Below are positions 8,648 to 16,610 of a stretch of DNA of 64,000 nt, piece after piece. Positions within the stretch are counted from its first letter, which is position 1. The number at the start of each line of letters is the position of its first letter. The notes under the pieces are model-generated. The model searched no databases, was not told the DNA's origin, and worked only from the letters and a program-made list of their open reading frames with translations. The DNA lies in assembly GCA_964432595.1 (NCBI GenBank), contig CAYSOF010000027.1, positions 20,397-84,396 of the forward strand, in the 5' to 3' direction. A program made the position numbers and the translations under genes. This stretch comes from DASYLJ01 sp964432595. GTDB taxonomy: Bacteria > Desulfobacterota > Binatia > DP-6.

Positions 8648-9005
8648 TCTCGAACCAGGGCGCACGCGTCGCGACGTAGGCGTGCACGGCGGGCCGCACG
8701 CCGGGATCGCCGTCGAGCGTTCCGCAGCGGACCGAGACGATGTGCGTCGTCGCCTCGGCGTGGCTGTAGATCGGCGAGCCGCACGCGGAGCAGAAGTACC
8801 GGTGCTTCGCGGGGCTCGACTCGAACGCCGTCAGGCGATCGCGCCCGCGCGTGATCACGAAGTCGTCGGTGGGGACGATCAGGTTGGTCGCGAACGACGA
8901 GCCGTTCGCCTTTCGACACGTGCCGCAGTGGCAGTAGTACATCAGCGCGGGATCGCCGCGGATCTCGTAGCGGACGGCGCCACAGAGGCACGAGCCGGTC
9001 GACAT
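8607..9005 (-). CDS. GFA-family (CENP-V/GFA) zinc protein
   Basis: A 132-residue protein with the full metal-binding set of the GFA family: CLCGAV (Cys6, Cys8), CHCGTCRK (Cys25, Cys27, Cys30) and CSACGSPIY (Cys72, Cys75). The family is named for the glutathione-dependent formaldehyde-activating enzyme Gfa, but most members are uncharacterised zinc proteins with a beta-tent fold that may bind glutathione adducts. Length is normal for the family. It is cytoplasmic, and convergent with the AraC-family gene, whose 3' end it overlaps by 41 bases. Confidence 0.9.
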   Translation of the reverse strand: MSTGSCLCGAVRYEIRGDPALMYYCHCGTCRKANGSSFATNLIVPTDDFVITRGRDRLTAFESSPAKHRYFCSACGSPIYSHAEATTHIVSVRCGTLDGDPGVRPAVHAYVATRAPWFEITDAIPQKPASFV

Positions 9006-9045
9006 GGCGTCGATGTAGACGACCGGTCGCGCCGAGGCCAGCCGA

Positions 9046-10296
9046 TCAGGCCGGCAGCTCGCGCAGGCGACGCTCGATGAGCCGGCGCGCCGGCTCCTGC
9101 CGCACGAGCGTCAGCGCGCGCTCGTACGACACGCGCGCCTCCGCATGACGGCCGAGCCGCCGGCACAGCTCGGCGCGCGCGGTGTGCGCCGGGTGGTAGT
9201 CGGCCAGCTCGCCGCGCGCCAGGATCGCGTCGATCAGGCCGACGCCGGCGGCGGGCCCGTCGCGCATCGCCACCGCCGCCGCGCGGTTCAGCTCGACCAC
9301 CGCGGACGGCGTCACCCGCTGCAGCACGTCGTACAGGCCGACGATCTGCGCCCAGTCGGTGTCGCCGAACGTCGCCGCCTCCGCGTGCACCGCGGCGATC
9401 GCCGCCTGGATCGTGTAGGGACCGAAGCGGCGCGAGCGCAGCGCCGCCTCGACCAGCGCCAACCCCTCGGCGATCTGCTGGCGATTCCACAGCGAGCGGT
9501 CCTGGTCGTCGAGCAGGATGACCTCGCCGTCGCGCGACGTGCGCGCCGCGCGCCGCGACTCGTGCAGCAGCATGAGCGCCAGCAGGCCGACGACCTCGGG
9601 CTCGGGCAGCAGCTCGGCGATCAGCCGGCCGAGACGGACGGCCTCGCCGGAGAGGTCGTGCCGCATCACGACGCCGCCAGACGACGCCGAGTAGCCCTCG
9701 TTGAAGACGAGGTAGACGACGCGCAGGACGGTATCGAGCCGATCCGGCAGCTCGTTCAGCGACGGCACCTCGTACGGGATCCCGGCGTCGCGGATCTTCG
9801 ACTTCGCGCGCACGATGCGCTGGGCGACGGTCGACGGCGCCGTCAGGAACGCGTGGGCGATCTCCTCCGTCGTGAGGTCGCACACCTCGCGCAACGTGAG
9901 CGCCACCTGCGCGTCGGGCGGCAGCGCGGGGTGACAACACGTGAACACCAGGCGGAGCCGGTCGTCCTGGACCGCCTCGGTGTCCATCTCGGCCGCCTCG
10001 CCGTCCATCTGCTTCGCGATCTCGACGAGGGACTTGTCGAACCGCGACCGGCGGCGGATGCGGTCGATGGCCCGGAAGCGCCCGGCCTGCACGAGCCAGG
10101 CGCGCGGGTTGTCGGGGATGCCGTCGCGCTCCCACTGGTCGACGGCGGCGGTGAAGGCGTCGTGCATCGCCTCCTCGGCGAGGTCGAAGTCGCCGAGGAG
10201 GCGGATCAGCGTGGCGAGGACGCGGCGCGAGTCGGACCGGTAGACGGCGTCGACGGCGGCGCGGACCTGTTCGGTCGCGTCGGTCGGAGCGGCCAT
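9046..10296 (-). CDS. ECF42-type RNA polymerase sigma factor with C-terminal TPR-like extension
   Basis: A 416-residue protein. Region 2 (LATLIRLLGDFDLAEEAMHD, then NPRAWLVQAGRFRAIDRIRR) and region 4 (LTLREVCDLTTEEIAHAFL, then STVAQRIVRAKSKIR) are followed by about 230 residues of alpha-helical extension (YSASSGG, LNRAAAVAMRDGPAAG, HTARAELCRRLGR). That long tail is the hallmark of ECF42, a group linked to YCII/DGPF proteins rather than to an anti-sigma factor. The two upstream genes on this strand are an SRPBCC protein and a DGPF protein, matching the ECF42 neighbourhood. No ECF42-type promoter is visible directly in front of this gene, so it may be read from upstream. The activating signal is unknown. 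Confidence 0.92.
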   Translation of the reverse strand: MAAPTDATEQVRAAVDAVYRSDSRRVLATLIRLLGDFDLAEEAMHDAFTAAVDQWERDGIPDNPRAWLVQAGRFRAIDRIRRRSRFDKSLVEIAKQMDGEAAEMDTEAVQDDRLRLVFTCCHPALPPDAQVALTLREVCDLTTEEIAHAFLTAPSTVAQRIVRAKSKIRDAGIPYEVPSLNELPDRLDTVLRVVYLVFNEGYSASSGGVVMRHDLSGEAVRLGRLIAELLPEPEVVGLLALMLLHESRRAARTSRDGEVILLDDQDRSLWNRQQIAEGLALVEAALRSRRFGPYTIQAAIAAVHAEAATFGDTDWAQIVGLYDVLQRVTPSAVVELNRAAAVAMRDGPAAGVGLIDAILARGELADYHPAHTARAELCRRLGRHAEARVSYERALTLVRQEPARRLIERRLRELPA

Positions 10297-10337
10297 TGGC
10301 CACGGTCCTGACACGATTCGCCGCCCGGGGCCAGTCG

Positions 10338-10871
10338 TCAGGCGGCTTCGCGCTCCGCGAGCGACTTCAGGTTGGCGAGCCCCTCGGCGAACATCCCGCC
10401 GACCATCGCGTCCATGTCCATCACGACGCCGACGAGCTTGCCCATGAAGCCGTTCTCGCCCTCCATGCGCCAGGTGACGGTGGTGGCGCCGCCCTCCGCA
10501 TGCAGCGTGTGTGTCACGACGTTGTGCGCCGGGAACGGCTCGATGAACTCGAGATCGCGCCGCACGAGCACGTTGGGCGTGGACTCGGTGATCGTCATGT
10601 TGCCCTTGCCGACGTCCGCGTTGCCCGCCCACGCGTAGCGAGCGCCGACGCCCTCCTCGGGACCGGCGTAGGTCACCGCGATGTCGGGATCCTTCTCGAA
10701 CGGCGACCAGCGGCGGAAGTTCTTGTTGCTGTTGATCAGCGCGAACACGACGGGTGCCGGCGCCGTGATCGACACCGACCGCTCGACCGCGAACGTGTCC
10801 GGCCGCGTGGCGACGAAGCCGAGGAACGCGACGACGAGCACGACGAATACGATGATGGCCTTCTTCAGCAT
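10338..10871 (-). CDS. Membrane-anchored SRPBCC (START-like) protein
   Basis: A 177-residue protein. One N-terminal transmembrane helix (AIIVFVVLVVAFLGFVA) is followed by a SRPBCC/polyketide-cyclase-like ligand-binding domain: VERSVSITAPAPVVFALIN, then NFRRWSPFEKDP, and a C-terminal helix. This fold binds hydrophobic ligands in a deep pocket. It lies between the ECF42 sigma gene and the DGPF gene and carries its own ECF42-type promoter (10902-10928), so it is probably a member of the sigma factor's regulon. The ligand is not predictable from sequence. Confidence 0.82.
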   Translation of the reverse strand: MLKKAIIVFVVLVVAFLGFVATRPDTFAVERSVSITAPAPVVFALINSNKNFRRWSPFEKDPDIAVTYAGPEEGVGARYAWAGNADVGKGNMTITESTPNVLVRRDLEFIEPFPAHNVVTHTLHAEGGATTVTWRMEGENGFMGKLVGVVMDMDAMVGGMFAEGLANLKSLAEREAA

Positions 10872-10901
10872 GGGACCCTCCGTTTGGACGTTTGCTCCCG
10901 A

Positions 10902-10928
10902 GTCGTCCCGCGCCGGGCGGAATCGACA
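10902..10928 (-). promoter_or_regulatory. Putative ECF42 promoter of the SRPBCC gene
   Basis: On the minus strand TGTCGA, 17 bases and CGAC occur 31 bases before the ATG at 10871. The identical arrangement precedes the DGPF gene (11337-11363). From memory, ECF42 promoters in Streptomyces have TGTCGA at -35 and a CGA/TC core at -10. Both copies sit in short intergenic gaps next to an ECF42 gene, which makes chance unlikely. Confidence 0.65.
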
Positions 10929-10937
10929 TCGGGCCGG

Positions 10938-11297
10938 TCACTCCGTCTTCGTGAGCGGATCGATCGGCCGCACCTCGATGCATCCGAGCCGGGCCGACGG
11001 AATGCGCGCCGCCAGCTGCAGCGCCTCGTTCAGGTCGCGCGCGCTCAGGAGGAAGAAGCCGGTCAGCTGCTCCTTGGTCTCGGCGAACGGACCGTCGGTC
11101 ATGGATATCTTCCCCGCGCGGACGCGGACCGTGGTGGCCGTCGCGACGGATTGGAGCGCCTCCGCGACGATGAAGTGGCCGCGCTCGCGGAGCGCGTCGT
11201 CGTAGGCGAGATGCTCCGCGACGAGGGCGTCGCGCTCGGGTCGCGGCAGGGCGTCGAGCTCCGCTTCCTTCTGGTAGACGAGGCACAGGTACTTCAT
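10938..11297 (-). CDS. YCII-related DGPF protein, ECF42 partner
   Basis: A 119-residue cytoplasmic protein beginning MKYLCLVYQKEAELDAL, with the family-naming DGPF motif in ISMTDGPFAETKEQLTGFF and the closing IEVRPIDP segment. These YCII-type dimeric alpha/beta-barrel proteins are found next to ECF42 sigma factors in many phyla. In Streptomyces venezuelae they are the main targets of the sigma factor. Their biochemical activity is undefined; related YciI folds are hydrolases or dehydrochlorinases. It has a promoter-like ECF42 site 40 bases upstream and shares a transcriptional direction with the SRPBCC and sigma genes. Confidence 0.92.
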   Translation of the reverse strand: MKYLCLVYQKEAELDALPRPERDALVAEHLAYDDALRERGHFIVAEALQSVATATTVRVRAGKISMTDGPFAETKEQLTGFFLLSARDLNEALQLAARIPSARLGCIEVRPIDPLTKTE

Positions 11298-11336
11298 GAC
11301 GGGTCCTCCCGATGGGCTGACATCTTCTGCCCGATG

Positions 11337-11363
11337 GTCGTCCGGCGCGCCGCCGGATCGACA
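11337..11363 (-). promoter_or_regulatory. Putative ECF42 promoter of the DGPF gene
   Basis: The minus strand reads TGTCGA, 17 bases, CGAC, ending 39 bases before the ATG at 11297. Its spacing and both hexamer/tetramer sequences are identical to the element at 10902-10928. The assignment is by comparison of the two sites and by known ECF42 promoter preference. Confidence 0.68.
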
Positions 11364-11366
11364 CGG

Positions 11367-13169
11367 TCAGGGCAGCGTCAGCGCGGTGACGCCGTCGAGC
11401 GCCACCAGCTGCGTGCCGTCGCCCACGACCGCATAGGCCGCGAGCCGGTGGCTGCCGGGCCCCAGACGCCATGCCGGCACGGACGTCGTCCACCCGCTCC
11501 GGCGGAGCGCGACCGAGCCCGTCGCCGTCACCACGTCGGGACGGTGCTCGCCCGTCTCGGCCTCGCCGACGATGCGGCCGTCCGCGACGACGATCACGCG
11601 CTCGGGCGGCGCGGACGTCGTCGGATCGAGCGCCCAGCCGGCGAGGCGCACCCGATCCGGCGACGACGGGACGACGGCCGCCCGGTCGAGCCATCCGCCG
11701 GCGCCGGATACGCCGACGACGGTGTACTCGTCGAACGCCCGCCGGGCGCCCGACGCGCGAAACACGCCGAGGCCGAGGCGGCGGAGGCGGTCCGCGGCCG
11801 TGCGCACGAGCCTCGTGTCGGCGAAGAGTCGCGCGACGCAGCCCTCGGGCGCGCGGTCCAGGTCGAGCAGGCATTCGCGGTTCTCGAGCAGCTCGCGGTG
11901 ATGGAGCGTCGTCTCCTTTGCGCCGACCGCCCACGTGCGCGTCCAGCCCTGCGCCGCGAGCGTGGCGATCGCCGCGCAGATCGCCACCGCCACGAGCGCC
12001 GCCGGCGAGCGGCCGTCGCCGCGCCGGAGCACGCGGCCGAGCCACGTCGCCGCGATGACCGCCACGCAGATCCAGACCGGTCCGGAGATGGTGACATAGC
12101 GGCTCTCGAGCGCCTGCAGTGCGCCGAATCCGCCCCGCCCGATGGCCGTCACCGCGGCGCAGCCGATGGCGTTGGCGGCCAGGAACGCCCACGGCGCCAG
12201 CACGGGCCAGTCGCCGGTCGCGGCCAGACGTCCGCCCGCGAGCGTCACGACGACGAGCGCGAACGCGCCCCAGTAGATGGCGGCCCACACGTCGTCGAGG
12301 CCGAGCGCCGAGCCGAGATAGGCCGTCACGTACTCGGCGTAGGGCCGCGGCTCGGTCAGGACGTGGAGCGGCGCCGGGTGGTGACCGGGGCGCACGTAGC
12401 CCTGGAGGTAGGCGATCAGCAGCGCCATCCCGATCGCCAGCGCCACTGCCGCTTCGGCCGTCCGCCGTGCGGGCGAGCGTTCCGACGGATGCACGAGGAT
12501 CGCCGCCGGGACCAGCACCAGCATCGCGGCGCCGGACGCGAAGCACAGCGCGCCGGCACAGCCGAGCGCCGCCAGCAGCACCACGCCGCCCCATCCGCCG
12601 CGCCACCGGCTCAGGACCACGGCGATCGTGGTCGCGACGAACGCGGCGAGGAATATCTGGAGCTGCCAGCCCCACATCCAGTTCTCCCACTGCGACGGCG
12701 AGAACGTGATGCACGACGCGACGAAGATCAGCGCCGGCACGGCGACCGGGACGCGACGTCCCACCGTGTCGCGCAGCAGGACGGCGAGCAGCAGCAGCGT
12801 CAGGCCGGCGACGACGAGGTTGGCCGCGAGCTCCCAGCGGACGTTCCACCCGCTCGCCGTCGCGAGCGCGAGCATCGCGATGCGCGGCACGACCAGCCGA
12901 TGCTCGTTGTGCTGCGCCCAGATCGCGCCTGCGTCGATCCGTCCTTCCGCCGCGTCGGCGACCAGCATGGCGAACTGCCACTGGTCCCACACCGGCACGT
13001 CGACGCCGTAGCGCGCGACGCTGCGCGCGACGAGATACGGCGGCACGAGTGCCGCGAGCAGCGGCACCACCACCACCGCGAGGCGCCACCAGCGCGGCGC
13101 GGCGGCGGGAGACGGCGTCTTCGCCGGCGACGGATCCGTCGGATGGCGCGCGACGGCGGAGAGCGACAT
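11367..13169 (-). CDS. Large multi-spanning membrane protein with C-terminal soluble domain (glycosyltransferase-like)
   Basis: A 600-residue protein, started at MSLSAVARHP. The first helix (LAVVVVPLLAALVPPYLVA) is followed by a periplasmic loop, GVDVPVWDQWQFAMLVADA, with acidic residues. About ten more helices extend to residue 400, including SPSQWENWMWGWQLQIFL. This pattern resembles GT-C-type lipid-linked sugar transferases and the DUF2079/DUF6056-like families. The last 200 residues are soluble and end in a beta-rich GWALDPTTS-type domain often appended to envelope polysaccharide enzymes. The specific reaction cannot be assigned. Its neighbours on this strand, the ATPase/TPR regulator and the GH94-like enzyme, hint at glycan metabolism. 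Confidence 0.6.
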   Translation of the reverse strand: MSLSAVARHPTDPSPAKTPSPAAAPRWWRLAVVVVPLLAALVPPYLVARSVARYGVDVPVWDQWQFAMLVADAAEGRIDAGAIWAQHNEHRLVVPRIAMLALATASGWNVRWELAANLVVAGLTLLLLAVLLRDTVGRRVPVAVPALIFVASCITFSPSQWENWMWGWQLQIFLAAFVATTIAVVLSRWRGGWGGVVLLAALGCAGALCFASGAAMLVLVPAAILVHPSERSPARRTAEAAVALAIGMALLIAYLQGYVRPGHHPAPLHVLTEPRPYAEYVTAYLGSALGLDDVWAAIYWGAFALVVVTLAGGRLAATGDWPVLAPWAFLAANAIGCAAVTAIGRGGFGALQALESRYVTISGPVWICVAVIAATWLGRVLRRGDGRSPAALVAVAICAAIATLAAQGWTRTWAVGAKETTLHHRELLENRECLLDLDRAPEGCVARLFADTRLVRTAADRLRRLGLGVFRASGARRAFDEYTVVGVSGAGGWLDRAAVVPSSPDRVRLAGWALDPTTSAPPERVIVVADGRIVGEAETGEHRPDVVTATGSVALRRSGWTTSVPAWRLGPGSHRLAAYAVVGDGTQLVALDGVTALTLP

Positions 13170-13235
13170 CGATGCGCGCCGTCTACCGCGTCGACCGGTG
13201 TCCGGCAAACGAGCGCCGTGCTCCAGGGGGCGACG

Positions 13236-16200
13236 TCAGAGCTCCCAGCGGATCGGACTGGTCGGGTCGGGCGCGTACACGCAGAAGTATCCCATGCGCA
13301 CGCTCGCCCGCAGGTGCTCGCCCAAGCGCGGGTGCAGGGTGGCGATCTTCTTCACGACGGCACCGATGGTGCGCGTCGCGTTCACGCGCGCGCGCTCGGC
13401 TGCGGAGGCCGCGCGGCGATCGCGCCCGCCGAGCCCGACGCCGCGGGCCAGCTCCTCGGCGAGGAACTCCATCTCGTGCCGCGCGCGCGCGGCGCGCCCC
13501 GCGTCCGCGTAGCGCTCGGCCTCCTCGAGCTCGTCGCGCAGGTCGTCGAGCCGGTGCTTGTAGGCCGTGCGCGCCGCCGGATCCAGCAGGGGTCCGGCGT
13601 CGCCGCGATCGACCACCGTGCCGTCCGCCGCGCCCGCCGCCGCGCCGCCGGCGAGGTCGAGCGCGTGTACCTCCTGCCCCGGCGCCTGCAGGAGCCGCGC
13701 GAGGAGATGCACGCCCTTCGCGTCCTTCATGCGCGCGGTCTCGCCGCCCAGGCCGACGATCCACACGTCACCGTCGCGGCGCAGCACCGCGACGCTCGGC
13801 GTCGCCGCCGCGGCCGGTCCGGGTGTGACCGGCGCCGGCGCGGTCACCGGCCCGAGGCGGTCGAGCCACTCGAGCATCTGGGGCATGCCGCACGCCTCCG
13901 ACGTCGTGCGCACGGCGTCGAGCAACGCCGCCGCCGTGGCGTGATCGCCCGGCGCGCCGCGATACTGGAGCACGCGCGCATACTCGTGCTGCGCGCACGC
14001 GACGACGGGCCGCGCGCCCATCCGCTCGTTCATCGCGATGGCGGCGCGGAAGTGGATCTCGGCGGCGTCGCTCTGCCCGACGGCGGCGCAGAGCAGCCCG
14101 AGGTAGCGATGCGCCGAGCCGAGGCAGGCGCGCGAGTACACCGACACCACGATGTTGCGCTCCGCATACGGCGCGAGCAGCGGGTAGAGTTGCAGCGCGC
14201 GCACCGGATCGCGCAGGAAGAGACAGCAGCGCGCCAGCCAGGCGAGCATCGCCGGGTAGTGCTGGTCCTGACGGAGGTGACGGAAGCCGTCGCGCGCCAG
14301 CTCCTCGAAGACGGCGCGCGTCTCGTCCTCGCGGTTCATGTCGGCGAGGAAGACGGCGAGGACGCAGCGCCACATCTGCGTCTCGGGATACCGCTCGACC
14401 ATCCAGCGGATCGAGCCCTCGAGCCCGCCGTGATGGCCGGTGTCGCGGCGGGCGAGGAACATCTGGAGCACGAAGACCTGCAGCGCGATCGGATCGTTGG
14501 CGTTCCGGCGCGTGGCGAGCGCCTCGGCGGCGAGGCGGGCGCCGTCGTCGAAGCGGCCTTGGAGCAGCGCGATGCCCGCGCGCTGCACGCCCGCCTGCCA
14601 CTGCCAGTACGCGTGACGGAGGCGCTCGGCAGTGCGCGCCACCGTGTCGATCTCGGCGACCGCCGCGGCCACGTCGCCCAGCTCGAGGAAGCAGCACGTG
14701 CGGCCGAGGCCGGCCGCGTGCAGCGGGATGTGCTCTTCCGTCAGCGGCAGCGCCTCGTTGCACAGCGCGAGGCGCTCGGCCGTGCTGTCCGGTCCCAGCA
14801 GCACGAACTGGCGCAGCAGGAGCGTCAGCGACAGCGCGAAGAAGTCGTTCAAGCGCCGCGACATGTCGACCGCCTCGCGGCTGAGGGCCTCGTGCGCGAA
14901 TCCGCCCTCCGCCCAGTGGCGGGCCGCGGCCAGGAGGCCGAGCAGCATCGCCCGGATCGAGCTGTCCTCGCTGCCCGACACTGCGAGCGCCTGCTCGAGC
15001 AGGTGCACCGTCTCCGGATCGGGCTCCGCCTCCTGCCGGCTCACGAGGTAGTAGCCGACCGCGGCGCGGAACAGCGCGAACCCATCGGACGCCGCCCGCG
15101 CGTCCTGGGCGGCGAGCGGATAGAGCTCGCGCGCGCGGACGTCGAAGCCGGCGCGGCTCGCGGCCTCGGCGGCGAGCCAGCGAAGCTCGAGCCGGCGCGG
15201 CCGGTCGAGGGCGTCGGCGCCGAGGGCGTCGAGCGCCTGCTCGAAGGCGCGGAGTGCGTCGTGGAACGCATACACCCCCATCGCGCGCTGGCCCGCGCGC
15301 TGCGCGTAGTCGACCGCCTTCGCGGCCGTGCCGAGCGGCGCCGCGTGGAGGAAGTGATAGGCGAGCGTGCCGAGCGGCGACGACTCGCTCTCGTCGGCGT
15401 AGAGCCGCTCGATCGCCTCGCCGATCCGCGCGTGCAGGCGGACGCGCGTGGCCGGCAGCAGGTCGCCGTAGATCGTCTCGCGCACGAGCGCGTGCACGAA
15501 GCGGTACCGGCCGCCGGCGGCCGCCGCCACGAGCCCGTGCTCCACCGGCGCATGCAGCCGCTCGAGCAGCGTCGTCGCGTCGGCGGGTGCCGCGATCTGG
15601 AGCACGGCCAGGTCGAACTCCTGGCCGGCGACCGCGGCGAGCGCCAGCAGCGCGCGCTCGTCGTCGCCGAGCGGCTCGAGCCGACGCCGGAGCGACTCGC
15701 GCACCGAGTCGGGCAGGACGAGCGGCGCGGACGTGTCCCAGCGGGCGTCCGCGAGCGCGCGCAGCACCTCGCCGAGGAAGAACGGGTTGCCGTCCGTCAG
15801 CTCGGCGATGCGGTCGACGACCGCCGGCGCCGGCGCGTCGCCGGCGACGCCCGCGACGATGCTGCCGACCGCCGCCCGGTCGAGACCGCGCAGCTCGATC
15901 CGCTGGCCGCGGCGGACGGCGTCGCCGAGCGCGCGCGGCAGCCGCGGTCGCTTGCGGTCGCGGTAGGTGACCACGAGGAGCACGTGCGTCCCGTCGAGCT
16001 CCGACGCGACGTACTCGAGCAGCGCCAGCGACGCCTCGTCCGCCCAGTGGACGTCCTCCAGCACGACGACGAGCGGCTCGGCCGCGGCGGCGCGCAGCAG
16101 CGCGATGACGCCCTCGAACAACTGGTAGCGGGCCTCGAGGTCGCCGCCCGCCAGCGGCGGCCGGTGCGCGCTCGCGCCGTCCGGCACGAGCTCCGGCAGG

Positions 16201-16532
16201 ATCGGCATCAGCATCGCGGCGGCCGCCCCCACGTCCGCGCGCAACGCCTCGATGCCACGGGTCGCCGCGTAGCCGCGGAACGCCCGCACCCAGGGCCAGT
16301 AGCTCGGCGCACCTTCCTGCTCGAGACAGCGTCCCCAGAGCACGCGCCCGGCCGGCAGGCCGGCGCCCGCGACGAGCTCCTCGACCAGCCGGGTCTTACC
16401 GATGCCGGCGTCGCCGACGAGCGCGACCAGCCGGCCGCGTCCGGCCTGCGCCTGCGCGAGCGCCGCACGCAGCACGTCGAGCTCGGCGGCGCGGCCGACG
16501 CAGGCCGATCGGGGCTCGGGAGCGGACGGCAT
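13236..16532 (-). CDS. Large ATPase/TPR signal-transduction regulator (guanylate-cyclase-associated/LuxR-like STAND type)
   Basis: A 1098-residue protein from MPSAPEPR; a TTG at 16577 would add 15 residues. The N-terminus is a STAND-type AAA module: CVGRAAELDVLRAALAQA, P-loop GDAGIGKT (residues 40-47), Walker B LVVVLEDVHWADE, then winged-helix-like and helical segments. The middle 600 residues are TPR-like repeats. The last 170 residues form a compact module with a beta opening (VAVLRRDGDVWIVGLGG), a MKDAKGVHLLARLLQAP helix, a charged coiled coil (LDDLRDELEEAERYADAG) and an ASAAERARVNATR helix resembling a DNA-binding domain. This tail recurs in such regulators of uncultured Deltaproteobacteria-like genomes. 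It probably senses a ligand through the TPRs; the target is unknown. Confidence 0.8.
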   Translation of the reverse strand: MPSAPEPRSACVGRAAELDVLRAALAQAQAGRGRLVALVGDAGIGKTRLVEELVAGAGLPAGRVLWGRCLEQEGAPSYWPWVRAFRGYAATRGIEALRADVGAAAAMLMPILPELVPDGASAHRPPLAGGDLEARYQLFEGVIALLRAAAAEPLVVVLEDVHWADEASLALLEYVASELDGTHVLLVVTYRDRKRPRLPRALGDAVRRGQRIELRGLDRAAVGSIVAGVAGDAPAPAVVDRIAELTDGNPFFLGEVLRALADARWDTSAPLVLPDSVRESLRRRLEPLGDDERALLALAAVAGQEFDLAVLQIAAPADATTLLERLHAPVEHGLVAAAAGGRYRFVHALVRETIYGDLLPATRVRLHARIGEAIERLYADESESSPLGTLAYHFLHAAPLGTAAKAVDYAQRAGQRAMGVYAFHDALRAFEQALDALGADALDRPRRLELRWLAAEAASRAGFDVRARELYPLAAQDARAASDGFALFRAAVGYYLVSRQEAEPDPETVHLLEQALAVSGSEDSSIRAMLLGLLAAARHWAEGGFAHEALSREAVDMSRRLNDFFALSLTLLLRQFVLLGPDSTAERLALCNEALPLTEEHIPLHAAGLGRTCCFLELGDVAAAVAEIDTVARTAERLRHAYWQWQAGVQRAGIALLQGRFDDGARLAAEALATRRNANDPIALQVFVLQMFLARRDTGHHGGLEGSIRWMVERYPETQMWRCVLAVFLADMNREDETRAVFEELARDGFRHLRQDQHYPAMLAWLARCCLFLRDPVRALQLYPLLAPYAERNIVVSVYSRACLGSAHRYLGLLCAAVGQSDAAEIHFRAAIAMNERMGARPVVACAQHEYARVLQYRGAPGDHATAAALLDAVRTTSEACGMPQMLEWLDRLGPVTAPAPVTPGPAAAATPSVAVLRRDGDVWIVGLGGETARMKDAKGVHLLARLLQAPGQEVHALDLAGGAAAGAADGTVVDRGDAGPLLDPAARTAYKHRLDDLRDELEEAERYADAGRAARARHEMEFLAEELARGVGLGGRDRRAASAAERARVNATRTIGAVVKKIATLHPRLGEHLRASVRMGYFCVYAPDPTSPIRWEL

Positions 16533-16610
16533 CGGCGTGTCGGCGGGAGTCGTAGGGCAAGCCTCGAAGCGCTGCAACCAACGAGTACGACCGCGCCAGA
16601 GAGCGCTCGT

